A stretch of DNA of 64,000 nt from Rhizobium rhododendri (GCF_007000325.2 NZ_CP117267.1:2867001-2931000), one strand, 5' to 3'. Shown: positions 36,488 through 45,027, counted from the stretch's first letter. A program made the numbers and translations. Notes: generated from the sequence alone by a model not told the origin.

Positions 36488-36769
36488 ATGGACGAAGCCC
36501 AAAAGAGCAACAAACCGTTGCAGACCGTGACGCGTGGCACATTCGCCAACGACGTTCTGGAAATCATGCAGCGGGAGAACGTCAGCATTGTGGTGGTGGT
36601 CGAGACAGGCATCATCATCGGCACCGTGACGGACCGCGACATAGCCATGAAGTGCCTCCTGTCGGGAAAGCTCCCGGGCGCCATCACCGCCTTCGACGTC
36701 ATGACGCTGCAGCCGGACGGATGCATCGGCAAGGCCATGCGGCGCGCAGAACTGCACATCATGGAATAG
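36488..36769 (+). CDS. CBS domain protein, truncated in second CBS
   Basis: A 93-residue protein. The first CBS motif is complete (about 14-62: DVLEIMQRENVSIVVVVETGIIIGTVTDRDIAMKCL in part). The second begins at DVMTLQPDGCIGKAMRRAELH but stops at IME* where a normal pair would continue with about 45 residues (HxxRRLPVVD...). The downstream bases in other frames do not restore a convincing CBS end. It is either a shortened functional relative or a decaying gene. It follows the CBS-BON gene by 60 bases. Confidence 0.7.
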   Translation: MDEAQKSNKPLQTVTRGTFANDVLEIMQRENVSIVVVVETGIIIGTVTDRDIAMKCLLSGKLPGAITAFDVMTLQPDGCIGKAMRRAELHIME

Positions 36770-36893
36770 CGGCAGACGGTCCCGTCCCGATGCAGCGCCC
36801 GGCTTTGCATGCCCTTCCGAACATGGAGTTCGGCAAAAGATGAGTTGCGACACGCTTGAGCCTGCGTTATGGAGACCGGGGTAAAACCGTTAT

Positions 36894-37194
36894 GTCCACG
36901 TAGCTCAGTAGGATAGAGCACAGGATTCCTAGTTGCATTAATTGGGGGCTGCATTTGAAAGATTGCAGTCGATCTGCTCAAAGTCGGGGAACGCTTCGCT
37001 GATCTTTCAGCATGCCAATCCCGAGCCAAGCTCCGGAGAAATCCGGTGAAGGTGTAGAGACTGGATGGGCAGCACCTAAAGGCCTCGGCCCATGGTGAAG
37101 GGACAGTCCAGACCACGAACGCCTCCGGGCGGCGGTTAAAACCGAAGTGGTATGAATCCTGGGGTCGGAGGTTCGAATCCTCTCGTGGACACCA
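36894..37194 (+). tRNA. tRNA-Arg(CCU) gene interrupted by a group I intron
   Basis: Exons 36894-36930 and 37155-37194 join to a 77-base tRNA with CCA encoded. The acceptor stem is GTCCACG/CGTGGAC, the D stem GCTC/GAGC, the anticodon stem CAGGA/TCCTG with loop TT-CCT-AA, and the T arm GGAGG-TTCGAAT-CCTCT type. The anticodon CCU reads AGG arginine codons. The split is directly 3' of the anticodon (after T36930). Without splicing the tRNA could not fold, so the intron must be removed for function. Confidence 0.93.
36931..37154 (+). ncRNA. Group I intron (subgroup IC3-like) in tRNA-Arg
   Basis: A 224-base intron with no open frame for a homing endonuclease. The 5' exon ends in U and can pair with a GGGGG guide at 36944-36948, giving the U-G wobble at the splice site. 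The last intron base is G37154 (omega-G). Core segments GGTGAAGGTGTAGAGACT (37045-37062 region), GCACCTAA and ATGGTGAAGGGACAGTCCAGA (starting near 37094) match the P3-P8 and P7 regions of the Azoarcus/Agrobacterium tRNA introns. Splice sites are inferred from the tRNA fold. Confidence 0.9.
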
Positions 37195-37331
37195 TTTTTA
37201 CAAAATTTCCAGACGTAAGCGCGTCAAACTATCCGGCACCGGCAAAGCTCGGTGGCGGGCTGGAGTTGTGACATTTCGGCAACCTCGGCGTGCTGAAAGT
37301 TCTGCTTCGCCGTGATCGACGCTGATCCCTG

Positions 37332-37359
37332 TTGATACATTCCGTTGTCCCGATATGCT
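37332..37359 (+). promoter_or_regulatory. Porin promoter
   Basis: TTGATA at 37332-37337 and TATGCT at 37354-37359, 16 bases apart, give a reasonable sigma-70 promoter. The resulting leader is about 107 bases long and contains a small CAGCGG/CCGCTG hairpin right at its 5' end (from 37366), a common way to stabilise porin mRNA. The choice among AT-rich hexamers here is tentative. Confidence 0.5.
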
Positions 37360-37472
37360 TATATTCAGCGGGGATTCGCCGCTGTTCCAGGTGGAGCATG
37401 TAATAGGCCGCAGTTGCAGCAGACAGTTTTGCGCGCAGCTGCCACGGCCAATCCCGACAGATTGGATAGATC

Positions 37473-38591
37473 ATGAACATTCGCACATTGCTGTTGGGCT
37501 CGGCCGCAGCCCTTTCCATCGTCTCCGGAGCAAAGGCTGCCGACGCCATCGTCGCCGCCGAACCGGAACCCCTTGAATATGTTCGCATCTGCGACGCCTA
37601 TGGCGCCGGCTACTTCTACATTCCAGGCACGGAAACCTGCCTCAAGATCGGCGGTATGGTGCGTACCGAAGGCGAATGGCACGATGCCTACCAGCCTGAC
37701 CACAAGATCGGCACCTTCTGGCATACGCGCGTCGAACTGAACGTCGATACCGCAACTGACACCGAATACGGCGCGCTGAAGACCGAGATGGTCTACCGCT
37801 TCGAATCATCTGAAGGCATCAACACCAACAAGGTCCTGTTTGCCAACATCAGCCTCGGCGGCTTCCTCGTCGGCAAGGCGGATTCGCAGTTCTCGTCCTA
37901 CACGGGCTATGCCGGCGACATCATCCAGGACGACGTGGTTTCCTACGGCCCCGGACCGATCAACACCGAACTCAACCAGCTGACCTACACCTACGATCCG
38001 GGCAATGGCTTCACCGCGATGGTCTCGGTCGAGGATTCCCAGTCGGCATCCGACGCAAATTACGACTCCTCCTTCGTCCAGAGCAATGGCCGCAGCTGGC
38101 AGGTCTCCAAGGCCGACACCTATACCCCGGATGTCGTTGCCGGCCTCGGCTACAAGTCCGGCATGTGGAGCCTCAAAGTTGTCGGCGGCTACGACTCGAT
38201 CGTCGAGGAAGGCGCTATCAAGGCCCGCGTCGATGCCGATTTCGGTGTCTTTTCGGCATTCCTGATGGGCGGCTGGAACACAGACGGCGACAAGCTCAAC
38301 AAGTATGCTTCGGGCTACGTCACCGATGGCGCCTGCCCCGTCAACAAGGAAGAGCTTTGCGGCTGGGGCGACTGGGCTGTCTGGGGCGGCGTCAACGTGC
38401 CGATCAACGACAAGCTGAAGGGCAACGTCCAGGTCGCCTACACCGACAGCAAGATCCTTGCCGCAGCTGCCAACCTGCAGTTCAAGCCGGTCGGCGGATT
38501 CACCATCGAGCCGGAAGTCGAGTACACCAAGTGGGATTCGACCAACAACGACGCCTGGGCCGGCATTCTTCGCTTCCAGAGAAGTTTCTGA
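37473..38591 (+). CDS. Alphaproteobacterial porin (Porin_2 family)
   Basis: A 372-residue outer-membrane trimeric porin. The signal peptide is cleaved near GAKA-AD (about 22-23). The N-terminus of the mature protein carries the rhizobial porin wording YVRICDAYGAGYFYIPGTETCLKIGG-type with two cysteines, and the chain ends with FQRSF, a C-terminal aromatic (Phe) as required for BAM recognition. It resembles RopA-type porins; which paralogue it is cannot be told. A strong terminator follows. Confidence 0.93.
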   Translation: MNIRTLLLGSAAALSIVSGAKAADAIVAAEPEPLEYVRICDAYGAGYFYIPGTETCLKIGGMVRTEGEWHDAYQPDHKIGTFWHTRVELNVDTATDTEYGALKTEMVYRFESSEGINTNKVLFANISLGGFLVGKADSQFSSYTGYAGDIIQDDVVSYGPGPINTELNQLTYTYDPGNGFTAMVSVEDSQSASDANYDSSFVQSNGRSWQVSKADTYTPDVVAGLGYKSGMWSLKVVGGYDSIVEEGAIKARVDADFGVFSAFLMGGWNTDGDKLNKYASGYVTDGACPVNKEELCGWGDWAVWGGVNVPINDKLKGNVQVAYTDSKILAAAANLQFKPVGGFTIEPEVEYTKWDSTNNDAWAGILRFQRSF

Positions 38592-38618
38592 TAGGCTAGA
38601 CCCTCACTATCGTCTGCC

Positions 38619-38646
38619 AAAGGGCCCGGCTTTCGGGCCCTTTTCT
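38619..38646 (+). terminator. Rho-independent terminator of the porin gene
   Basis: AAAGGGCCCG (38619-38628) pairs perfectly with CGGGCCCTTT (38634-38643) around a 5-base loop GCTTT, and is followed by TCTGTG. It lies 28 bases after the porin stop. Confidence 0.9.
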
Positions 38647-38696
38647 GTGTTCAAGCCGCTGGTCGATTGCCTCCTGCCCCACAAGCGAGTTTTCCC

Positions 38697-40418
38697 ATGC
38701 TGCGCCGGTTCTTTTCCTATTACGCCCCTTACAAGAAGCTCTTTTATCTCGATTTCGGCTGCGCAGTCGTTGCTGGCCTTCTGGAACTCGGGTTTCCGCT
38801 GGCGATGAAGCTGTTCATCGACACGCTGCTGCCAGGCCAGGATTGGGGCCTGATTGCCGGTGTCGCGGTGCTGCTGCTGGTTGTGTACGTGATCAATACC
38901 GGCCTCATGGCGGTCGTCAATTACTGGGGACACGCACTCGGTATCAGCATCGAGACCGACATGCGTCGCCAGGCTTTCGACCATATCCAGAAACTCAGCT
39001 TCCGCTTCTTCGACAATAACAAGACCGGGCACCTGATCGCCCATGTCACCAAGGATCTCGAGGAAGTCGGCGAAGTCGCCCACCATGGCCCGGAAGACGT
39101 CTTCATCGCCATCATGACCTTCATCGGCGCCTTCATCCTGATGTTTACCGTGCACTGGAAGCTGGCACTGCTGACGACCGTCATCGTTCCCGTGATGACC
39201 TGGATGGTCAGCCGCTATGGCGCCCGGATGACGGAAAACTGGCGGAAGCTGTTTGGCCAGGTCGGCGAGTTTAATGCCCGCATCGGCGAGAGCGTCGGCG
39301 GCATCCGGGTCGTCAAGGCATTTGCCAACGAGGACCACGAGCGCGCGCTATTCGCCGTCAACAACGAAGGATACAAGGCAACCAAGCTGAATGCCTATGC
39401 CTACATGACGGCGAGCCTCACGCTCTCTTATTTCGGCACCCGGTTCGTGCAGCTGCTGGTGATGGTGGCCGGCACCTATTTCGTCATTCGCAGCGAGCTG
39501 AGCTATGGCGGCTTCGTCGGCTTCCTGCTGCTGGTCAACGTCTTCTTCCGGCCGATCGACAAGATTACCTCCGTGCTGGAAAGCTATCCGAAGGGTATCG
39601 CCGGCTTCAAGCGCTTCACGACACTGATCGACACCGCCCCGGACATTGCCGACAGACCGAACGCCATTGCGGTTGAGCATCTGAAGGGAGACATCGCCTA
39701 TACCGACGTCAGCTTCGGCTATGATGCCAATGGCAGGATTCTCGACAGGCTGAACCTGACGATCAGGGCCGGAGAGACGATTGCTTTCGTTGGCCCGTCA
39801 GGCGCCGGCAAGACGACGATCTGCTCGCTGCTGCCACGCTTCTACGAAGTCGACAGCGGCGCCATCAGCATCGACGGAATGGACATCCGCGACATGACGC
39901 AGGCCTCGCTCAGGGCGCAAATCGGCATCGTCGCCCAGGATGTCTTCCTGTTTGGCGGCACGATCCGCGACAATATCGCCTATGGACGCCTTGGCGCCAG
40001 CGACGACGAAATCATGGATGCGCTGAGGCGGGCAGCGCTGGATGAATTCGTCCTGTCGCTGCCGGACGGACTATCCACCCGCGTCGGCGAGCGCGGCGTC
40101 AAACTGTCCGGCGGCCAGAAGCAGCGACTGGCGATTGCCCGCATCTTCCTGAAGAACCCGCCAATCCTGATCCTCGATGAAGCCACGTCCGCGCTCGACA
40201 CGGCCACCGAATATGCCATCCAGCAATCTCTCGCGGCGCTGTCCGAGGGACGCACGACGCTGGTGGTCGCCCACCGCCTGGCAACAATCCGCAACGCAGA
40301 CCGGATCATCGTGGTCGGCACGTCCGGCATCGTCGAGGACGGTACGCACCAGCAGCTGCTCGCACGCCGGGGTCCCTATGCACGGCTGCACGAGGCGCAA
40401 TTCGGGGCGGTTGCCTGA
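38697..40418 (+). CDS. ABC transporter, fused membrane and ATPase domains
   Basis: A 573-residue half-size exporter. Six transmembrane helices occupy about 1-310, then a nucleotide-binding domain with Walker A GPSGAGKTT (about 361-369), Q-loop IVAQDVFLFGG, signature LSGGQKQR, Walker B ILILDEATSALD and switch His in VVAHRLATI. The type matches MsbA/LmrA-like lipid or drug exporters and would work as a homodimer. The ATG at 38697 (MLRRFFSYYAPYKKLFYL) is preferred; a TTG at 38667 adds ten residues. Substrate unknown. Confidence 0.92.
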   Translation: MLRRFFSYYAPYKKLFYLDFGCAVVAGLLELGFPLAMKLFIDTLLPGQDWGLIAGVAVLLLVVYVINTGLMAVVNYWGHALGISIETDMRRQAFDHIQKLSFRFFDNNKTGHLIAHVTKDLEEVGEVAHHGPEDVFIAIMTFIGAFILMFTVHWKLALLTTVIVPVMTWMVSRYGARMTENWRKLFGQVGEFNARIGESVGGIRVVKAFANEDHERALFAVNNEGYKATKLNAYAYMTASLTLSYFGTRFVQLLVMVAGTYFVIRSELSYGGFVGFLLLVNVFFRPIDKITSVLESYPKGIAGFKRFTTLIDTAPDIADRPNAIAVEHLKGDIAYTDVSFGYDANGRILDRLNLTIRAGETIAFVGPSGAGKTTICSLLPRFYEVDSGAISIDGMDIRDMTQASLRAQIGIVAQDVFLFGGTIRDNIAYGRLGASDDEIMDALRRAALDEFVLSLPDGLSTRVGERGVKLSGGQKQRLAIARIFLKNPPILILDEATSALDTATEYAIQQSLAALSEGRTTLVVAHRLATIRNADRIIVVGTSGIVEDGTHQQLLARRGPYARLHEAQFGAVA

Positions 40419-40475
40419 TTTCTGATAGTGGAGCCGGTTTACCGCGAGGTGGAAGCGTCTACCGCCCCTGACTGG

Positions 40476-40760
40476 CTATACCTTCGGCACATTCGGAAGC
40501 CGGGGCGTATCCGATACGAAGACGCCGGCCTCCTCCGCTGCGGCGAGAAATGCTTCGCGGGCGTCATCGGGCGGCAACTTGTTCATCATCACCTGCCCGA
40601 AAGTCCGCAACGCATGGAAATAGGCTTCTCCCTCGCTGACTGGCCAGTAGCGGGAGAGCAGGTTCATGGCTTGCCGGGTGGAACTGACGATCATGTAGAA
40701 GCCGAGCTTGTCTCGCTCGACATAACAACTCTCAGACCACTGCTTATCCTCAAGCGTCAT
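40476..40760 (-). CDS. DUF982 domain protein
   Basis: A 94-residue protein typical of the rhizobial DUF982 family: a tryptophan near the N-terminus (KQWSESCYVERDKLGFYMIVSSTRQAMNLL), the WPVSEGEAYFHALRTF core, and an acidic helical end (DDAREAFLAAAEEAG). DUF982 proteins are small, multicopy in Rhizobiales and uncharacterised. The ATG at 40760 follows a G-rich stretch (GGGGGG) by about 4-6 bases. It converges with the ABC exporter. Confidence 0.8.
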   Translation of the reverse strand: MTLEDKQWSESCYVERDKLGFYMIVSSTRQAMNLLSRYWPVSEGEAYFHALRTFGQVMMNKLPPDDAREAFLAAAEEAGVFVSDTPRLPNVPKV

Positions 40761-40888
40761 GGCGCCCCCCAAAAACGCAAAAGCTACGTATCAATCGATC
40801 TGACGGACTATCGTTCCGTGCACCCGGATGCTCTTCGCAACGGCAGGTACGGTCCGGCATCTGCCATTCGGAAAATGGCGATTTTGTA

Positions 40889-41314
40889 TCAATCGTTGTA
40901 AATATAGGAACCGCACATGTCTTCATCACTCTCGGGAGCGGCGTGGCCCGTGAAAACTGCCACGGCCGTAAGCCCCTCGCCAGCGCCCCAGGTGGCGATA
41001 TAGCTGACCTTGCCGGAGCCACACAGCCTGTTGCCATTTTCGAGCACCGGATCGGCAGGGTTTTGCACCCGGTAGACGGATGCTGGAACCCTGTGACCGT
41101 CGATACGGAAATGGTCGCTGACCAGATCCGAGAAATCGAGCGATTCCCCATTGGCAAAACTGATGCTGAAATCGTCCATCGAAATGTCACCGGTTATGCT
41201 GGACGCGGTGTTGCTATAGGCCGTGTAGGCGTCGGCGCGGACCGGGGAAGACCCGCCGATGCCAATCGCGCCGGCGATGCACACCGACATAGCGATGACG
41301 AACCTGTTCAGCAT
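40889..41314 (-). CDS. Small secreted protein of unknown function
   Basis: A 141-residue protein with a clear signal peptide (MLNRFVIAMSVCIAGAIGIG, cleavage near PVRA-DA, about 27). The mature part is acidic with two cysteines near the end (RLCGSGKVSYIATWGAGEG and DMCGSYIYND), which may pair. GGGGGG lies 5 bases before the ATG at 41314. I do not recognise a family. It and the DUF982 gene share a strand, about 130 bases apart. Confidence 0.65.
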   Translation of the reverse strand: MLNRFVIAMSVCIAGAIGIGGSSPVRADAYTAYSNTASSITGDISMDDFSISFANGESLDFSDLVSDHFRIDGHRVPASVYRVQNPADPVLENGNRLCGSGKVSYIATWGAGEGLTAVAVFTGHAAPESDEDMCGSYIYND

Positions 41315-41529
41315 AGTTACCCCCCACGGCACGAATTGGAGCCCGATTGAACTCGAAAAGCCGGCAAGGACGCAGCAAACCGGTAAAATCAATGGTCAAT
41401 CCGAGGCTTTATTGCACTACCCGCACAAAAATGCATCGAATTTAACTGCCGGCCTTTCCTTATGAACATGGCTACATAGTTAAGCCAGGTGGCCGCAAGG
41501 CATATTCAAGACGCAAGGAGTTGGGGATA

Positions 41530-41697
41530 ATGGGTTCATCTGTTTTGATTGGTATTCTGATCACGTTTCTGGTGATCATTCTGGTGCTTTGGCTTGTTCA
41601 GCGTTTGCCCATCGAGGCTCGCATCCGCCAGATCGTGCAGATCATCGTGATCATCATCGGCATCATCTCGCTGCTGAAGTACCTCGCGGTATTCTAG
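41530..41697 (+). CDS. Small two-helix membrane protein, Thivi_2564-like
   Basis: A 55-residue protein: helix 1 (about 3-24), a short basic loop PIEARIRQI, helix 2 (about 35-53), ending KYLAVF. AAGGAG at 41515-41520 precedes the ATG by 9 bases. Size, topology and the LP-x-E-A-R-I-R-x-I loop resemble the Thivi_2564 family of small membrane proteins of unknown function; the match is from memory of the family pattern. The 215 bases before it contain no other gene that I can see. Confidence 0.7.
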   Translation: MGSSVLIGILITFLVIILVLWLVQRLPIEARIRQIVQIIVIIIGIISLLKYLAVF

Positions 41698-41765
41698 GCC
41701 AGATCCAGTCGACGGATACGGGATTGCCCGTGTCCGTCGATTTTCCAAAGCCTGCCCATAAAAGC

Positions 41766-42821
41766 CTACCGCCCTCCGAGTGACGGGCTGAACACCATCA
41801 GGCTCAGGATTTCAAACAGCACCTGGGCACCGGCCTGCGCCGTATTGGTGGTCGTATCGTATTGCGGCGCCACCTCCACGACATCTCCACCGACAATATC
41901 GATCCCCTTCAAACCACGGATCAGCTCCAGCACCTCGCGTGTCGTCAGGCCGCCGATCTCAGGCGTACCGGTTCCCGGCGCAAAGCTCGGGTCGAGACTG
42001 TCGATGTCGAACGACAGATAGGTCGGCCCGTCGCCGACGATGGCCCTCGCCTTTTCGATGATCGCCGGAATACCTAGACCCGTCACGTCCTCCGCGTGGA
42101 TGACCGTCATGCCGGACTCGAACGAAAATTCCCAAAGATATTCGGCCGAGCCACGAATGCCGATCTGCACCGTGCGCGTCGGATCGAGAACCCCGTCTAG
42201 CACGGCGTTTCGGAAAGGCCCGGCATGGTGGAACTTGGTCTGGTCGAAAGCGCCGCTGGTATCGCAGTGGGCGTCGATATGGATCATTCCTACCGGCCGC
42301 TTCCTGCCGACGGCTTTCAGGATGGGATGGCTGATCGAATGGTCGCCGCCGACCGATAGGGGCAGGACGCCGGCATCGACGATCTGGTTGACGCGCTTCT
42401 CGATATCCGCATGCGACTGCTCCAGCCGGTATCGGCTCTGGAAGGGCACGTCGCCGATATCGGCAACACGGATATCGAACACCGGCGCCGTACCGAGCAC
42501 ATGATTGTAGGGACCGATCCGCTCGATGGTGCGCAGCGCACGCGGCCCGAAACGCGAACCCGGGCGGTTGGTGACGCCGAGGTCCATCGGAATTCCGAGG
42601 ATTGCTACCTGCAGATTGCCGAAATCGGGATCTTCCGCAGAAACCGGCAGATAAGGCGCACTGACGAATGTCGGCAGGCCTGAATAGGGCGCCAGCCGGG
42701 TGCCGCTCTTCGAAAAGATCTTGTCGCCGACCTTGCGAAACGCTTCGTCGAAAATCGCGCCGCCTGCAGCATCGCTGAATTTCGCCCGCAACGCGTCCAG
42801 CTTCGTCTTGTCCCAGCTCAT
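41766..42821 (-). CDS. Agmatinase-family ureohydrolase
   Basis: A 351-residue Mn2+-dependent ureohydrolase that removes urea from a guanidino compound. Metal ligands are in GGDHSI (about 166), HIDAHCDT (about 189) and SFDIDSLDPSFAPGTGTPE (about 282). The long N-terminal part before the domain (about 60 residues) and the GTGTPE signature fit agmatinase/guanidinobutyrase rather than arginase. AGAGGA precedes the ATG at 42821 by about 8 bases. It is divergent from a PLP aminotransferase gene, 103 bases apart, suggesting a shared control region. Substrate unproven. Confidence 0.85.
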   Translation of the reverse strand: MSWDKTKLDALRAKFSDAAGGAIFDEAFRKVGDKIFSKSGTRLAPYSGLPTFVSAPYLPVSAEDPDFGNLQVAILGIPMDLGVTNRPGSRFGPRALRTIERIGPYNHVLGTAPVFDIRVADIGDVPFQSRYRLEQSHADIEKRVNQIVDAGVLPLSVGGDHSISHPILKAVGRKRPVGMIHIDAHCDTSGAFDQTKFHHAGPFRNAVLDGVLDPTRTVQIGIRGSAEYLWEFSFESGMTVIHAEDVTGLGIPAIIEKARAIVGDGPTYLSFDIDSLDPSFAPGTGTPEIGGLTTREVLELIRGLKGIDIVGGDVVEVAPQYDTTTNTAQAGAQVLFEILSLMVFSPSLGGR

Positions 42822-42924
42822 AGCCGCTTCCTCTGCCCGATGTTGTTCCCGCCTGCCTCGCCCGACAAAGCAGTTGAGAATGCCGTTGCACTCGTTGTAG
42901 CAATGGAAAAACGAGAAAGCCAAT

Positions 42925-44088
42925 ATGACCCGCGCCCAAGCCAACCCCCTCGTCACCCGCCTCTCACCCCCGCCGATCCCCTCGGTGCACGCCTGGGGGA
43001 AGGCCTATGATGGCAGGCTCGGACCGCTGATCGATCTGTCGCAGGCAGTCCCCGGCTATCCGACCCATCCCGAGATGCTGCGCTTGCTCGGGCAAGCCGC
43101 CGCCTCGCCCGCCATGACAGGCTATGGCCCGATCGAGGGAGAGCCGGTGCTGCGCGACGCCTATGCGCGGCATGTCAGCACCGTCTATGGTGCGGAAATC
43201 AACGCCGACCACATCCACATCACCGCCGGCTGCAACCAGGCCTTCATGTCCACCGCGATTGCCCTTACGGCTTCGGGAGGCAGCGTGGCGCTGACAAATC
43301 CCTACTACTTCAATCACGAAACGACGCTGTCGATGCTCGGTATCGGGCATAGCCTGGTTCAATGCGACGCGGCCAATGGCTTCCTGCCCGATCTCAACTC
43401 GGCGCAAGCAGCGCTCGCAACCGGTGCACGGGCGCTCGTGGTGGTGACGCCCAACAACCCGACCGGTGCTGTCTATCCGAAAGATCTGCTGCATCAGCTT
43501 TTCAAGCTCTGCCAGGAGCACGGCGCCTGGCTGATCATCGATGAAACCTACCGCGACTTCCTACCCGAGGATTTCGGGCGGCCGCATGCGCTTCTGTCCG
43601 AACCCGGCTGGGAAGAAACGCTGGTGCTGCTCTACAGTTTTTCGAAATCCTTCTGCATTCCCGGCCATCGGCTGGGAGCGATCACTGCAGGACCGAGCCT
43701 CGTCGCGGAAATCGCCAAGGTCATGGACAATATGCAGATCTGTGCGCCCCGTGCGCCGCAAATGGCGGTTGCCACCGCCTTGCCTGTTCTCGCCGACTGG
43801 CGCGCCGGCAATCGCCAGGAAATCGCCCGGCGGGCCGATGCGCTGCGACTGGTGTTCGCCGATCTGCCGCAATGGGAAATCGGTGCCATCGGCGCTTATT
43901 TCGCTTTCGTCCGCCATCCCTTTTCCGGGCAGTCATCGGCAGAGGTTGCCGAGAGGCTCGCAAGGCAGGCCGGCGTCGTCTGCATTCCCGGCAGCTATTT
44001 CGGCGAAGGACAGGATCGCTATCTGCGGCTGGCTTTCGCCAACGCCGATGTGACCTCCATCGCGCTTCTCAGCGATCGCCTGCGGTAG
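42925..44088 (+). CDS. PLP-dependent aminotransferase (class I/II)
   Basis: A 387-residue fold-type I enzyme: TAGCNQAF (PLP-phosphate loop, about 96), VVTPNNPTGAVYP, IIDETYRDF, and the Schiff-base lysine in LLYSFSKSFCIPGHRLG (about 241). The substrate is an amino acid or amine but cannot be specified. It overlaps the convergent regulator gene by 20 bases at its 3' end. Its place between an agmatinase-type hydrolase and an amino acid importer suggests degradation of an imported amino compound. Confidence 0.87.
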   Translation: MTRAQANPLVTRLSPPPIPSVHAWGKAYDGRLGPLIDLSQAVPGYPTHPEMLRLLGQAAASPAMTGYGPIEGEPVLRDAYARHVSTVYGAEINADHIHITAGCNQAFMSTAIALTASGGSVALTNPYYFNHETTLSMLGIGHSLVQCDAANGFLPDLNSAQAALATGARALVVVTPNNPTGAVYPKDLLHQLFKLCQEHGAWLIIDETYRDFLPEDFGRPHALLSEPGWEETLVLLYSFSKSFCIPGHRLGAITAGPSLVAEIAKVMDNMQICAPRAPQMAVATALPVLADWRAGNRQEIARRADALRLVFADLPQWEIGAIGAYFAFVRHPFSGQSSAEVAERLARQAGVVCIPGSYFGEGQDRYLRLAFANADVTSIALLSDRLR

Positions 44089-44797
44089 GCCAGGTTGCCG
44101 CTGGCTGGAAACAGCCGGCAAACTGGAACCGCTCGCCCGGATGGGTGATTTCGACGTAGGTGACGGTGCGGCCATTCTGCCAGGTCTGGCGAACGAGGTT
44201 GAGGCAGGCTTCGCCACGCTCGGTCTCCAGCAACCGCGCTGTCGCCTGATCGGCCGAGATCGCCCGGATGACATGACGGGCCTTGGTCCAGGGCACCTGC
44301 TCCAGCAGCCATTTTGCCGGCGGCAGCACGGCAAATTTCTCCTCCCGGGCAAGCGGCACCAGATCCAGCATGATGATACGGCGCTCGAGCGCATTCGGCC
44401 TGCCATCGACGATGTGCAGGCATTGCAGCCTGAGGATCTCGGCCCCCACCGGCTCAGAGAGCAACTTGGCATCGCCTGCGTCCAGTCGTTCGATCTTGCG
44501 CGTCAGTATACTGTGGTCGTGGCTGTGCCCGGCAAGTTCCGCGGCAGTGCTGATATCCTGGATATCCATCACGGTGCGGTCGATCTGCGGCAAGGCGACA
44601 AACGAACCGGTCTTGCGCCGGCGCACGACCATGCCACGCGCAACAAGCGCCGACAGCGCCTTGCTCACCGTCATGCGCGAGCAACCGTATTGCGCCACCA
44701 GATCCTGCTCGATCGGAATGCGGGACCCAGGCTGCCATTCGCCCGCCAGGATTTTCGCCTCGATATCGCTGAAAATGGTCTGGTAAATTGATGCCAA
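44069..44797 (-). CDS. HutC/GntR family regulator (UTRA domain)
   Basis: A 242-residue repressor with an N-terminal winged helix (about 5-70: IFSDIEAKILAGEWQPGSRIPIEQDLVAQYGCSRMTVSKAL in part) and a C-terminal UTRA ligand domain (about 90-235). It is close to HutC, the histidine-utilisation repressor, which binds urocanate; no hut genes are near, so the ligand is probably different. A TTG at 44797 with GAGGG upstream gives the usual length; the frame continues to 44881. It is divergent from the importer operon it likely controls. Confidence 0.85.
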   Translation of the reverse strand: MASIYQTIFSDIEAKILAGEWQPGSRIPIEQDLVAQYGCSRMTVSKALSALVARGMVVRRRKTGSFVALPQIDRTVMDIQDISTAAELAGHSHDHSILTRKIERLDAGDAKLLSEPVGAEILRLQCLHIVDGRPNALERRIIMLDLVPLAREEKFAVLPPAKWLLEQVPWTKARHVIRAISADQATARLLETERGEACLNLVRQTWQNGRTVTYVEITHPGERFQFAGCFQPAATWPTAGDR

Positions 44798-44907
44798 GGT
44801 CGACCCTCGATCCGTGTGGCAACAGAGCCTACCGGTCACCCGGCAATGGCGGGCGATTTGCCTGCAGCTGTCAGCCGGCACATTTTTTGCGTGTCCAGAC
44901 TTTTACA

Positions 44908-44943
44908 TTGACACTGTAGGCCCGCCTATATCTATTTGTATAG
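44908..44943 (+). promoter_or_regulatory. Promoter and candidate operator of the amino acid importer
   Basis: TTGACA at 44908-44913 is a perfect -35. The -10 is TATCTA (44929-44934, 15-base spacer) or TCTATT (44931-44936, 17-base spacer). Over it lies an inverted repeat CTATA-N8-TATAG (44926-44943) containing a TTGTATA half resembling HutC-type sites. A repressor bound here would block the promoter. Confidence 0.5.
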
Positions 44944-45027
44944 TCAAAAGCGGATCGCAGAAATCCGTCTCGCGGGAAAATCACATTCAAATCCTCCGAC
45001 AGGGGGATGAAAAACTGGAGAGAGATC

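Noticed and set aside
37195..37331. Second tRNA or intron-associated endonuclease gene after tRNA-Arg
   Set aside because: No cloverleaf can be drawn and no open frame of suitable length or LAGLIDADG/HNH/GIY motif exists in or beside the intron.
44069..44797. Histidine-utilisation repressor controlling a hut operon
   Set aside because: No hutU, hutH, hutI or hutG-like gene lies nearby; the ureohydrolase present has agmatinase-type motifs. The regulator is kept as HutC-family only.
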